Positions 8,093-16,798 of a DNA stretch of 64,000 nt are shown one piece after another; positions within the stretch are counted from its first letter, which is position 1; each line of letters starts with the position of its first letter. This DNA is from Apibacter adventoris (GTDB taxonomy: Bacteria; Bacteroidota; Bacteroidia; Flavobacteriales; Weeksellaceae): assembly GCF_002964975.1 (NCBI RefSeq), contig NZ_PSZM01000034.1, positions 1 through 64,000 on the forward strand. Direction: 5' to 3'. A program made the position numbers and the translations under genes. The notes beneath the pieces are model-generated. The model did no database searches. It had not been told where the DNA came from and saw only the letters and a list, made by a program, of their open reading frames with translations.

Positions 8093-9184
8093 ATGAAATG
8101 TGGAATTGTGGGCTTACCCAATGTAGGAAAATCTACTTTATTTAACTGTTTATCCAATGCAAAGGCTCAGTCGGCCAATTATCCTTTCTGTACTATAGAA
8201 CCCAATGTGGGTACCGTATCAGTGCCAGATCTTCGATTAAATAAATTAGAAGAACTGGTAATTCCGGAAAGAGTGGTGCCTGCAGTGGTGGAAATTGTAG
8301 ATATAGCCGGATTGGTAAAAGGTGCCAGCAAAGGAGAAGGTTTGGGAAACCAGTTTTTGGCAAATATACGGGAAACGAATGCCATTATTCATGTTTTACG
8401 ATGTTTTCAGGATGATAATATTACTCATGTGGAAGGGAGTATAGATCCTGTGAGAGACAAAGAGATTATTGATATAGAGCTACAACTGAAAGACCTTGAG
8501 ACTATAGAGAAAAAACTTGAAAAATCTAAAAGAGCAGCAAAAGCCGGAAATAAAGAAGAGCAGTTAATAGTTTCCGTTTTAGAGAAACTACAGAAATTTA
8601 TAGAAGAAGGACGCAATGCCAGAGAATATGAAACGGATGAAATTACCGGTCCGGTTGTGGCAGACTTACAGTTACTTACTTTCAAACCTATTCTATATGT
8701 ATGTAATGTTGATGAAAAATCTGCGAAGAGCGGGAATGAGTTTGTAGAAAAAGTACGAGAAAAAGTAAAAAATGAAAAAGCTGAAATTATTGTATTGGCA
8801 GCCCAGATAGAAGCAGATATATCTGAATTGGAAACCTATGAAGAAAGACAGATCTTTTTAGAAGAATTAGGATTGGAAGAACCGGGCGTAAATCGTTTAA
8901 TTCGTCAGGCATATCATTTGTTAGATCTTCAAACTTATTTTACGGCAGGAGTAAAAGAAGTTAGAGCTTGGACCATACAAAAAGGATGGACGGCACCACA
9001 GGCAGCAGGGGTTATTCATACGGATTTTGAAAAAGGATTTATCAGAGCTGAAGTTATTGCGTATGAAGATTTTGTAAAATATGGTTCTGAAGCCAAGGTT
9101 AAGGAAGCAGGAAAACTATCGGTAGAAGGAAAAGAATATGTAGTAAAGGACGGAGATATTATGCATTTTCGTTTTAATGTATAG
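8093..9184 (+). CDS. ychF: Redox-regulated ATPase YchF (Obg family)
   Basis: A 363-aa P-loop NTPase of full family length. The P-loop G-L-P-N-V-G-K-S-T is at residues 7-15 and the G3 region D-I-A-G-L-V-K-G-A near 68. The G4 position reads C-N-V-D-E, i.e. NxxE instead of the GTPase NKxD, which is the hallmark that gives YchF its ATP preference. The central coiled-coil and a C-terminal TGS-like domain (F-E-K-G-F-I-R-A-E, D-G-D-I-M-H-F-R-F) are present. It binds ribosomes and is linked to stress responses in other bacteria. Single-gene unit with its own promoter motif. Confidence 0.97.
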   Translation: MKCGIVGLPNVGKSTLFNCLSNAKAQSANYPFCTIEPNVGTVSVPDLRLNKLEELVIPERVVPAVVEIVDIAGLVKGASKGEGLGNQFLANIRETNAIIHVLRCFQDDNITHVEGSIDPVRDKEIIDIELQLKDLETIEKKLEKSKRAAKAGNKEEQLIVSVLEKLQKFIEEGRNAREYETDEITGPVVADLQLLTFKPILYVCNVDEKSAKSGNEFVEKVREKVKNEKAEIIVLAAQIEADISELETYEERQIFLEELGLEEPGVNRLIRQAYHLLDLQTYFTAGVKEVRAWTIQKGWTAPQAAGVIHTDFEKGFIRAEVIAYEDFVKYGSEAKVKEAGKLSVEGKEYVVKDGDIMHFRFNV

Positions 9185-9432
9185 CTAATCTTTGGGTTTA
9201 GCTTCAATTTACTAAGATTAGTATTAGTATTGATTTTTTATTATTAAAAAAGAATAAGTATTTTATCTTATATTTGTATATTTGTAGCTATTTGTTAATT
9301 AAATAGCTATTTTTTTGTTTTTATTTTAATAATTATTATTTCAGTCTTTAAGAAATTGAAAATTATTCATTGTTTAATTATTGGTGAAATAAAAAAAAAA
9401 TTACATATTTGTACCCAATAATTAAATTGTTT

Positions 9433-10221
9433 ATGAAAAAGATCTTACTTACTATGTCAATGGCTTGCTTAACTATAGCAGGTTTTAATGCACAACTGAA
9501 TAAAGGAAAAATCCAAGCTTTATCCACTGCAGCAAAAGCTCTTACCGTTACAGATGCTGAGGTACAAGATGCTGCAGCTGCATCGGTAAAATGGATGGAT
9601 GAACATAATGCTACATGTTCAACCAAAGATAAAGATAAAAAGAAAAAGGCCTATGCAGATCGTTTAGAAAAAATATTCGGCCCTTATAAAAATTATGACG
9701 GATTAAAACTTAATTATAAGGTATATTATGTAATAGATGTTAATGCATTTGCAAGTCCGGATGGGAGTGTTAGAGTGTTTTCTTCTTTAATGGATATGAT
9801 GACTGATGATGAAATATTAGGAATTATAGGACATGAAATAGGACATGTGAAATTAGGGCATTCCAAAAAAGCATATAAACAGGCTCTTCTTACAGCTGCT
9901 GCTGCAAAATATGCCGGATCTACTACAGGTTCTGTAGCGGATTTGGTAAATTCCGATTTAGGTGATATTGCAACTAAACTTACCGGTGCGCAGTTTTCTC
10001 AAACCCAGGAATCAGCTGCAGATGATTATGCCTACACTTTTATGGTAAATAATGGAAAAGATCCTCATGCTCTGGCTACAGCTTTTGAAAAAATTGCAAA
10101 ATTGGAAAAAGAAGCCGGAGCAGATAAAAGTACCGGAACTAAGATATTTTCAAGCCATCCGGATAGTGAAAAACGAGTAAAAAGAGTAGAAAGTAAAATT
10201 AAAAAAGATAGTAAAAAATAA
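9433..10221 (+). CDS. Secreted/periplasmic M48-family metalloprotease
   Basis: 262 aa from the ATG at 9433; an upstream in-frame codon exists, but starting at M-K-K-I-L-L-T gives a clean signal peptide ending F-N-A-Q, and the promoter-like TATTTG lies just upstream. The zinc motif H-E-I-G-H is followed by V-K-L-G-H, and the third ligand lies in Q-E-S-A-A-D-D-Y, as in M48 (HtpX/Ste24/BepA-type) peptidases. There are no transmembrane helices beyond the signal, so it is a soluble periplasmic member like BepA/LoiP, probably in envelope protein quality control (inference). A strong terminator follows. Confidence 0.88.
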   Translation: MKKILLTMSMACLTIAGFNAQLNKGKIQALSTAAKALTVTDAEVQDAAAASVKWMDEHNATCSTKDKDKKKKAYADRLEKIFGPYKNYDGLKLNYKVYYVIDVNAFASPDGSVRVFSSLMDMMTDDEILGIIGHEIGHVKLGHSKKAYKQALLTAAAAKYAGSTTGSVADLVNSDLGDIATKLTGAQFSQTQESAADDYAYTFMVNNGKDPHALATAFEKIAKLEKEAGADKSTGTKIFSSHPDSEKRVKRVESKIKKDSKK

Positions 10222-10248
10222 ATAAATACTCTATAATAATAAAAAAAT

Positions 10249-10283
10249 AAAACTACCGGCTAGCCGGTAGTTTTATTTTTTTA
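10249..10283 (+). terminator. Rho-independent terminator after the M48 gene
   Basis: Perfect 12-bp inverted repeat AAAACTACCGGC / GCCGGTAGTTTT with a two-base centre, followed by a T-rich run. It separates the protease gene from the rplS promoter. Confidence 0.9.
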
Positions 10284-10288
10284 ATTTT

Positions 10289-10318
10289 TTGTAAAATTAA
10301 AATAATTGATTATTTTTG
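10289..10318 (+). promoter_or_regulatory. rplS promoter (TTG-N19-TAnnTTTG)
   Basis: TTG at 10289-10291, 19 bases, then TATTTTTG at 10311-10318: a full match to the Bacteroidota sigma-A-type promoter. It leaves a ~70-base 5' leader before the rplS ATG. Confidence 0.75.
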
Positions 10319-10388
10319 CATCCGAATTGATTAACCTCTGACGAAAGACGTGAATGTTACTCAAGGTAAATAAGTCATATAATAATAC

Positions 10389-10748
10389 ATGGAACCATTA
10401 ATTAAATATGTACAGGATAAGTACATTGCAAAAAAAGAATTTCCTGAATTTAATGCAGGGGATACTCTTACTGTTTATTACGAAATTAAAGAAGGTAATA
10501 AAACGAGAACCCAGTTTTTTAAAGGTGTAGTAATACAGGTAAAAGGAACAGGGGCTACAAAAACTTTTTCAATCAGAAAAATGAGTGGAGATGTAGGGGT
10601 AGAAAGAGTATTTCCTATAAATATGCCAGCTCTACAAAAAATAGAGGTAAACAGAAAAGGAAAAGTTCGTAGGTCTAGAATTTACTACTTTAGAGATTTA
10701 AGAGGTAAAAAAGCCAGAATTAAAGATGCAAGAGTAAAAGAAGCATAG
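10389..10748 (+). CDS. rplS: 50S ribosomal protein L19
   Basis: 119 aa, standard length for bL19. Family sequence is clear: F-N-A-G-D-T-L-T-V-Y-Y, F-K-G-V-V-I-Q, F-S-I-R-K-M-S, G-V-E-R-V-F-P and the basic tail R-R-S-R-I-Y-Y-F-R-D-L-R-G-K-K-A-R-I. It sits at the 30S-50S interface of the ribosome. Here it is a monocistronic gene, not in the rimM-trmD-rplS operon seen in many bacteria. Confidence 0.98.
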   Translation: MEPLIKYVQDKYIAKKEFPEFNAGDTLTVYYEIKEGNKTRTQFFKGVVIQVKGTGATKTFSIRKMSGDVGVERVFPINMPALQKIEVNRKGKVRRSRIYYFRDLRGKKARIKDARVKEA

Positions 10749-10773
10749 ATTTACTATTCTTTATAATATAACG

Positions 10774-10808
10774 AAAGGACTGAAAATTCATTTTCAGTCC
10801 TTTTTGTT
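10774..10808. terminator. Bidirectional terminator between rplS and the XRE regulator gene
   Basis: Perfect 13-bp stem AAAGGACTGAAAA / TTTTCAGTCCTTT with a TTCA loop, T run on the plus side. The stop codon of the convergent regulator gene (10794-10796) lies within the hairpin, so one element can serve both convergent genes. Confidence 0.9.
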
Positions 10809-11312
10809 TTTATAAACTTCAAAGCTGTGGTCTGTATATAAAATTATAATTTTTTGTATTTCTTTTTCGTTTGTATTTTCTTTATTTAATTTTTCATTAC
10901 TATGAGAATCTTCAATTTTGTTACTATTGTTAGCATTTTCATTAAAAGTAGACTTTATTATTTCCTCCGGGTTTTGTTCTTCAGATTTCCTATTGTCATC
11001 ATCTAAAGGAAAAAGGAGAGGAGAGGAGAGAGTTTCAATAGGCTCTAAATAAGAAGCATCTTCTGTTTTTATTGAGCTGTTATCTTCGTTATTTTGAGAT
11101 TTTAAAGGTTTCCCTTTGCCTAATATTAGCCAGTCAGAATTTATTTCAGGAAAACAACGTAAAGTACTTTCCAAAAAATCTAAGGAAGGTTTATTTCTTC
11201 CTGAAGTTATATGAGAAATTCCGGATCGTTGTACCTGAATTTTATCGGCAAATTCACTAGGTGTTAATCCTAAGATTTCTATTAATGCAATTATTCTTTT
11301 GTTAATTTCCAT
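10794..11312 (-). CDS. XRE-family transcriptional regulator
   Basis: A 172-aa protein with an N-terminal Cro/C1-type helix-turn-helix at residues ~8-62 (L-T-P-S-E-F-A-D-K-I-Q-V-Q-R-S-G-I-S-H, G-R-N-K-P-S-L-D-F-L-E). The tail is long, acidic and Asn/Glu-rich (~70-150). The last ~18 residues (I-I-I-L-Y-T-D-H-S-F-E-V-Y-K) are a conserved-looking hydrophobic end. Two TTACA-NN-TGTA(A/T) sites sit directly upstream of its start and two more upstream of the divergent M14-like gene, so it probably represses itself and that gene. Confidence 0.88.
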   Translation of the reverse strand: MEINKRIIALIEILGLTPSEFADKIQVQRSGISHITSGRNKPSLDFLESTLRCFPEINSDWLILGKGKPLKSQNNEDNSSIKTEDASYLEPIETLSSPLLFPLDDDNRKSEEQNPEEIIKSTFNENANNSNKIEDSHSNEKLNKENTNEKEIQKIIILYTDHSFEVYKNKKD

Positions 11313-11315
11313 ATT

Positions 11316-11346
11316 TTACATTTGTATATTTAGTTACATATGTAAC
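11316..11346. promoter_or_regulatory. Putative XRE autoregulatory operator pair
   Basis: Two copies of the dyad TTACA-NN-TGTAA: TTACATTTGTAT (11316-11327, one mismatch) and TTACATATGTAA (11334-11345) inside the perfect 14-bp palindrome GTTACATATGTAAC. The centres are 18 bp apart and the first copy ends 3 bases from the regulator's start codon. The same dyad recurs at 11543-11567. Confidence 0.65.
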
Positions 11347-11532
11347 ATACTAGTTTTTATGCAAAATTAATTAAAATATCTCAACAACTTACATAAAAAC
11401 ATTTAAATCTCACTTTAACACAATCTTTAAATAATTAAATATATTTTATTGGTAAACAATAATTTGAATTATATAAAATAAGCATATCTATTTTTTTCAG
11501 ACAAAACGGCATAGTTTTCATTATCAAAAACA

Positions 11533-11577
11533 TTTCAATTATTTACATTTGTAATTTACAAATGTAAATAATTGAAA
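11533..11577. promoter_or_regulatory. 45-bp perfect palindrome holding two regulator sites, overlapping the -33 element
   Basis: Every base pair from 11533/11577 inward to the single central base 11555 is complementary (22-bp arms). It contains TTACATTTGTAA (11543-11554) and TTACAAATGTAA (11556-11567), the same dyad as upstream of the XRE gene, centres 13 bp apart. Its right arm contains the TTG of the promoter at 11572, so a bound protein would block RNA polymerase. There is no T run, so a terminator is unlikely. Confidence 0.8.
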
Positions 11578-11601
11578 ACTCTCTATTTTTGAATATATTT
11601 G
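11572..11601 (+). promoter_or_regulatory. Promoter of the M14-like gene (TTG-N19-TAnnTTTG)
   Basis: TTG at 11572-11574 and TATATTTG at 11594-11601 with a 19-base spacer. It lies inside the longest possible reading frame (TTG at 11589), which shows that translation starts downstream at 11616. Confidence 0.75.
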
Positions 11602-11615
11602 TAAAAAAGTATCTT

Positions 11616-12794
11616 ATGTCCACAGAATTAAAAATCGTTGATCTAGAGCAAAATTTAGACGTTGAAGAAATTTTCAATAACAGATATGTCAATCCTAAAA
11701 AATTAAATGACTTCCTAGTAAAAAATTATAAAGAGAATCTAACCTTGTTGGGATATTCTGTTTGTAAAAAACCTATTTTTAAATTATCTATAGGGGTTGG
11801 TAAAAAGAATATTCTTCTGTGGACTCAAATGCATGGTAATGAAACTACAGGAACACTGAGTGTTTTAGATTTATTAAAATTTTTAAAAAACGAAAATAAA
11901 TTAGCAAAAGAGATTTTCGAAAAATTTACATTAGATATAGTTTTAATGCTAAATCCGGACGGATCAGAAATCTGGACGCGAAGGAATATTATGAATATAG
12001 ATGTAAATCGTGATTTTTTAGCGGAAGCTTCTCCTGAAATCCGAATTTTAAAAAATCTTGTAAAAGAGAAAATCTATGATTTAGCTTTTAATCTTCATGA
12101 TCAAAGAACTATCTATGGAGTAGGGACAACAAACCATTCAGCTACATTGTCGTTTTTGTCGCCTTCAGTTTCAGAAGATAGAGAAATTACAGAAATAAGA
12201 AAACAATCTATGGGAATAATAGCTTCTATATATAAAGAAATAACTAAAATATTACCTAATAAAATTGCCCGATATTCCGATGAATTTTATCCGCGTTCTG
12301 TTGGAGATAATTTTCAAAAGTTAGGAATTCCTACCCTTTTATTCGAAGGAGGACATTATCCTAATGATTATTACAGACAGAAAACAAGAAAATATTTTAC
12401 TTTGGCCTTAATTACAGCTTTACATTCTGCGCTTAAAGATAAATCTACTTGGAAAGATAATTATAAAGATTATTTAGAAATCCCCGAAAATTCAGTTTCA
12501 TTTTATGATATAATTTATAGAAATGTAGCATTGTCTGAAGATGTAAAAAATACGGTTGATATAGCTATTCAGTACTCAGAGTTCATATTTCCTGAAGAAG
12601 AGGATATTTCTTTTGTAGCCAAAATTGAAGAGATTGGAGATTTGTCTTTTTTATATGGTCATAAAGAAATTAATGCAGAAGGAAGAAGATTTTATTCTGA
12701 AAATAATAAGTATCCTAAAATAAATATGGAGGCAGATTTTCAATTAGATGAATGGGTGATAGTTAATGGGAATAAGTTGGAATCAATAGTATAA
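11616..12794 (+). CDS. M14-type zinc carboxypeptidase-like / succinylglutamate desuccinylase-like hydrolase
   Basis: 392 aa from ATG 11616, chosen because the promoter -7 motif ends at 11601. Zinc ligands are His73 and Glu76 (M-H-G-N-E) and His161 (N-L-H-D-Q); Glu244 (L-L-F-E-G-G-H-Y) fits the catalytic glutamate. N-P-D-G (~112) and the R-N-I-M-N-I-D-V-N-R-D-F stretch, which supplies substrate-binding Arg/Asn, are typical of M14. No signal peptide, so it is cytoplasmic. Its promoter is overlapped by the palindrome shared with the adjacent XRE regulator, so its expression is probably induced under a specific condition. Substrate (peptide or N-acyl amino acid) cannot be told from sequence. Confidence 0.85.
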   Translation: MSTELKIVDLEQNLDVEEIFNNRYVNPKKLNDFLVKNYKENLTLLGYSVCKKPIFKLSIGVGKKNILLWTQMHGNETTGTLSVLDLLKFLKNENKLAKEIFEKFTLDIVLMLNPDGSEIWTRRNIMNIDVNRDFLAEASPEIRILKNLVKEKIYDLAFNLHDQRTIYGVGTTNHSATLSFLSPSVSEDREITEIRKQSMGIIASIYKEITKILPNKIARYSDEFYPRSVGDNFQKLGIPTLLFEGGHYPNDYYRQKTRKYFTLALITALHSALKDKSTWKDNYKDYLEIPENSVSFYDIIYRNVALSEDVKNTVDIAIQYSEFIFPEEEDISFVAKIEEIGDLSFLYGHKEINAEGRRFYSENNKYPKINMEADFQLDEWVIVNGNKLESIV

Positions 12795-12842
12795 TAAAAT
12801 AATACTTATATTTGTAACTATATTTAGAATATTAATTATTAG

Positions 12843-14303
12843 ATGTTTTTTAATTCTTTTAACTACGCAATTTTTTTATTAATAGTATTTATTTTATATT
12901 GGTTTGTTTTCAATAAAAAATTAAAAATTCAGAATCTTTTTCTTTTAGTTTGTAGTTATTATTTTTATTCTTGTTGGGATCGTAGATTTCTTATTTTACT
13001 TATATTTTCTACTTTATTAGACTTTTTTTCAGGAATAATGATTGAAAGGCATAATAATAAAAGAAAAAGACGTTTTTGGTTATTGCTTAGTATTATCATA
13101 AATTTAGGTTTTTTAGGTTTTTTTAAATATTATAACTTTTTTATACAATCATTTGCTGAGTTATTATCTAATTTAGGTATAAAGCCTCATATTTGGACTC
13201 TTCAAATTATTTTACCGGTAGGAATTTCCTTTTATACTTTTCATGGACTTTCATATGTAATAGATATTTATAAAAAAAGAATTCCTGTAGAAAAAAATTT
13301 TGTGGATTATGCACTGTTTGTAAGTTTTTTTGCTTTATTGGTTGCGGGTCCTATAGAAAGAGCTACCCATTTACTTCCTCAGTTAAAGAAAAAGAGAAAT
13401 TTTAATTATTATCAAGCAGTAGATGGATTGCGCCAGATTTTATGGGGATTATTTAAAAAAATAGTAATTGCTGATAATTGTGCACATTATGTAAATATTA
13501 TTTTTGATTCTTCAGATACATTATCAGGAAGTGAACTTGTTACAGGGGCAATATTATTTGCTTTCCAAATTTATGGTGATTTTTCAGGTTATTCAGACAT
13601 TGCTTTAGGATCATCCAGGCTTTTAGGGATAAACTTGCTCAAAAATTTTAATTATCCTTATTTTTCCAGGGATGTAGCAGAATTTTGGAGACGTTGGCAT
13701 ATTTCTTTGTCTTCATGGTTTAAAGATTATTTGTACATTCCTTTGGGAGGAAGTCGTGGAGGTACTTGGATGAGAATTAGAAATACATTTATTATTTTTT
13801 TGGTTAGTGGTTTTTGGCATGGTGCTAATTGGACTTTTATATTTTGGGGAGGATTAAATGCATTGTTCATTATGCCTTCTATCATATTAAAAACAAATCG
13901 TCATAATTTAGATATTGTAGCACAAGGAAAAAAACTACCCTCTTTAAAAGAATTTACATCTATTTTATTGACTTTTATCATTATTACCTTTGCATGGATA
14001 TTTTTTAGATCAGAAAATTTACATCATGCTGTATCTTATATTTCGAAAATATTTAATGCAGATTTATTCACAGTTCCTTTTATTCAGGATAGGAGGAAAT
14101 TGTTTAGAATAATTGTGGTTTTTATATTAATATTGTTTTTCTTAATTATAGAATGGATAGGGAGAGAAAATAATTATGCTTTAGAAAAATTGGGTAATAA
14201 TTGGAATTTTATAATCAGATGGTTCTTTTATTCATTTATTATTTTCTTAATTTTTATGTATATGGAAATAAAAGGTTCACCATTTATTTATTTTCAATTT
14301 TAA
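12843..14303 (+). CDS. AlgI-like MBOAT O-acyltransferase
   Basis: A 486-aa polytopic membrane protein with about a dozen hydrophobic segments. MBOAT hallmarks are F-W-R-R-W-H-I-S-L-S-S-W-F-K-D-Y-L-Y-I-P-L-G-G and the catalytic His in S-G-F-W-H-G-A-N-W, near residues 281 and 325. These proteins carry acyl (usually acetyl) groups across the membrane for O-acylation of extracellular polysaccharide (AlgI, DltB, PatA). It is followed 12 bases later by an SGNH-type partner gene. No polysaccharide biosynthesis genes are nearby, so the acceptor glycan is unknown. Confidence 0.93.
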   Translation: MFFNSFNYAIFLLIVFILYWFVFNKKLKIQNLFLLVCSYYFYSCWDRRFLILLIFSTLLDFFSGIMIERHNNKRKRRFWLLLSIIINLGFLGFFKYYNFFIQSFAELLSNLGIKPHIWTLQIILPVGISFYTFHGLSYVIDIYKKRIPVEKNFVDYALFVSFFALLVAGPIERATHLLPQLKKKRNFNYYQAVDGLRQILWGLFKKIVIADNCAHYVNIIFDSSDTLSGSELVTGAILFAFQIYGDFSGYSDIALGSSRLLGINLLKNFNYPYFSRDVAEFWRRWHISLSSWFKDYLYIPLGGSRGGTWMRIRNTFIIFLVSGFWHGANWTFIFWGGLNALFIMPSIILKTNRHNLDIVAQGKKLPSLKEFTSILLTFIIITFAWIFFRSENLHHAVSYISKIFNADLFTVPFIQDRRKLFRIIVVFILILFFLIIEWIGRENNYALEKLGNNWNFIIRWFFYSFIIFLIFMYMEIKGSPFIYFQF

Positions 14304-14315
14304 TATTTATAAACA

Positions 14316-15314
14316 ATGTTTAAAAATAAACAAATAATAAGATTTCTGACTAAAATTATATGTTTTTTAGGTTTTTCTATGGTTACTTATTTTTTACTTT
14401 TAATTATATGGGGAACATTTTTACCTATTTTTATCAATAAAAATTTACAATTTAAATTTAGAACAGAAGGACATACTTATACACGTTTAAAAGAAGCGGA
14501 CACGGTAAAAAATGTAGATATTCTTTTTATAGGAAGTTCTCATGTCTTTAGAGGATATGATCCTAGAGTTTTTGAAAAAAATAATTTAAAAATATTCGAT
14601 CTGAGTTCTGTAGCACAAACTCCTGTAATTTCGAAATTATTATTTGAAAAATATATTCATACCATGAATCCAAAATTGATTATATTAGATATATATCCCA
14701 CTATTTTGGATATGGATAGAGCTGAAGCAAAAGCAGATTATTTATCTAGTACTGAATTTAGTATGACAAATTTAAAATTAGCAGTTCAATCTAAAAATAT
14801 ATTAGTAATTAATACTTTCTTATACTCTACGTTTTTTCATAGTAGTGGAATATTTGATTCTTATAAAGAACCTAAAAAAAGGTTATATGATAAATATAAT
14901 TTAAAAGGAAATTACGATGAGTATATCGGTGGGGGATTTGTTGAGACTTCATATAAAAATGGAAATTATGTTCCTGAAAAATTTAAATCTGTAAAATTAG
15001 GGTTTCATCATTCTAATATAGAAGAACTTAAAAAATTAATTACACTTATTAAAGAACATAATATTAAATTTATATTAATACAGACTCCTGTAACTAAAAA
15101 TTTATTTAATTCAATTACTAATAATCGTGATATAGACAAGCAATTTTCTTCTTACGGACCCTATTATAATTTTAATACTATTTTAGATATACCAACTCAG
15201 TATTTTTATGATTCGAATCATTTTACGCAAGAGGGAGTAAAATTATTTGACCAAGAATTTATAAATTACATGAAAAAAGATTCAACTTTTGTTTCTGCAT
15301 TACCATTACATTAA
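14316..15314 (+). CDS. Membrane-anchored SGNH-hydrolase-like partner of the MBOAT acyltransferase
   Basis: A 332-aa protein with one N-terminal transmembrane helix (~10-36) and an extracytoplasmic domain. I-G-S-S-H (~74-78) supplies a GDSL-like nucleophile Ser and Y-D-S-N-H-F (~300-305) a D-x-x-H pair, as in AlgJ/AlgX and DltD-like enzymes that finish O-acetyl transfer in the periplasm. Co-transcribed with the MBOAT gene (12-base spacing). Exact substrate unknown. Confidence 0.75.
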   Translation: MFKNKQIIRFLTKIICFLGFSMVTYFLLLIIWGTFLPIFINKNLQFKFRTEGHTYTRLKEADTVKNVDILFIGSSHVFRGYDPRVFEKNNLKIFDLSSVAQTPVISKLLFEKYIHTMNPKLIILDIYPTILDMDRAEAKADYLSSTEFSMTNLKLAVQSKNILVINTFLYSTFFHSSGIFDSYKEPKKRLYDKYNLKGNYDEYIGGGFVETSYKNGNYVPEKFKSVKLGFHHSNIEELKKLITLIKEHNIKFILIQTPVTKNLFNSITNNRDIDKQFSSYGPYYNFNTILDIPTQYFYDSNHFTQEGVKLFDQEFINYMKKDSTFVSALPLH

Positions 15315-15404
15315 GTTTGGAAAAAATGGTTAATTGGTATGTATAATTAATTCATAATTTTTGTTGGAATATTTAAATATAAATCAAAAAATATATTAAA
15401 AAAA

Positions 15405-16343
15405 CTATTTTTTAGGATTTTCCCTATTAGGTTTAATGCCATTTTCTTCCGTAATATACTTAATATTTCCTATTCTAATATCATTAGAATAAACACTTAT
15501 ACAATTTGGATCTTTCTCCCAATATTCCTTAACAGTATATCCATTCATGGCTCCTGAATATTTTCCTTTTTCTACCTTTAAATTGTCAGGATTAACTATA
15601 ATTTTTAAATCTGTTGCCAAATTCATCATTTCCATATCTCCACGGCTATTTCCTCCAACTATCATAGGTTGGGTTTTAATATATGTATAAATAGCCTCAG
15701 CTTTGCCATTATCTTGAGGATATGGGAAAATCAGTTTATTAGTTACTTTATTGTCAGACGAAATTACAGATTTCATTCCTATAATTCTTTCTTTAGGAAT
15801 TCCTAGTTCATAATTGATAAATCCCTGATATAATAATTCTGTTGAAGCAGTTACTACCCATATTTCAAAGCCATATTCTTTAAGGTTCGCTAATAATTGT
15901 TTCATCTCTGGATAAAATTTTCCTTGAAATTTCTGTTGATAGGTGTTCATACCTATTTTTTCAATTTCATAAGGAGACATCCCTGAAAGAAAATTTAAAC
16001 TATTTTGCAAATATCCATATTCTTCTTTAGGGTGTATAAGTTCATCTATATATTTCATTTTTTCTTGAGATTTAGCATCTTTTTTTCCATAATAGTTATC
16101 TTTCGCATAACTATAAATTGCTTCTTCAGATAAGTAAAAAGGAGACTGTCCTAAGAGTGTACCATCGCAGTCAAATACAGCGACTTTACGTTCTGTTTTT
16201 GTGAGTGTTGAATTGAGAAAAGATTCCAGACGCTGATTTATTTCATCAGAAAAGCCATATATTTTCCTATAAGTTTGTGATTGAAAAAAAGATGGTATTA
16301 ATAGAGCAAACCATAAAAAAAAATTTAGGATTAATTTTTTCAT
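15405..16343 (-). CDS. Secreted HAD-superfamily phosphatase
   Basis: 312 aa with a signal peptide (M-K-K-L-I-L-N-F-F-L-W-F ending near F-F-Q-S-Q). HAD motif I is F-D-C-D-G-T-L (nucleophile first Asp), motif II V-V-T-A-S, and motif IV G-N-S-R-G-D-M-E-M-M. The layout resembles phosphoserine-phosphatase-type class I HADs, but the export signal points to a periplasmic phosphomonoesterase, perhaps for phosphate or nucleotide scavenging (inference). It is convergent with the MBOAT/SGNH pair. Confidence 0.82.
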   Translation of the reverse strand: MKKLILNFFLWFALLIPSFFQSQTYRKIYGFSDEINQRLESFLNSTLTKTERKVAVFDCDGTLLGQSPFYLSEEAIYSYAKDNYYGKKDAKSQEKMKYIDELIHPKEEYGYLQNSLNFLSGMSPYEIEKIGMNTYQQKFQGKFYPEMKQLLANLKEYGFEIWVVTASTELLYQGFINYELGIPKERIIGMKSVISSDNKVTNKLIFPYPQDNGKAEAIYTYIKTQPMIVGGNSRGDMEMMNLATDLKIIVNPDNLKVEKGKYSGAMNGYTVKEYWEKDPNCISVYSNDIRIGNIKYITEENGIKPNRENPKK

Positions 16344-16798
16344 ACTTAATTTTGTCTTATATCAGGTTGTAAAATTACAAACAATTATATTTATGTGCTA
16401 TTTTATTGTCTAATGTTTATATTTTAATTATGAAAGTCTATTTTATAAGAAATTATTATTATTCAATTTCAATTATGTAGATAATAAAGTTTGTACTATA
16501 TTTTTTCAGTTTTCTTTTAATTTATCATTAACCACTCTTTCTTAAATACAAGCAAGCAAAATAATAGTAAGTAATTATGGTTAATAACAAACTATATTTT
16601 TTTTCCGCTAAATATATAATGATAAATCAATGTAGTTAAAAATAGTGAAACAAATTTATTAGTTGTTTAAGCTATTAATTAAAAATAATACTTCAAAGAT
16701 TTTATTAATAGTAGTATCTGAAAAATATATAAAGCAAAAATATATCTAAATCACTAATTTTGTAATTTCGTTTAAATTCAATAATAAAAAATAATTAA
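16344..16798. other. Intergenic region with trxB promoter motif
   Basis: 455 AT-rich bases between divergent HAD and trxB genes. TAATTTTG at 16755-16762 matches the -7 consensus and lies 36 bases before the trxB ATG. I see no ORF, RNA gene or strong hairpin in the rest. Confidence 0.5.

Noticed and set aside
11533-11577. Palindrome as a transcription terminator
   Set aside because: No T run on either strand, no gene ends next to it, and it overlaps a good promoter; operator function fits better.
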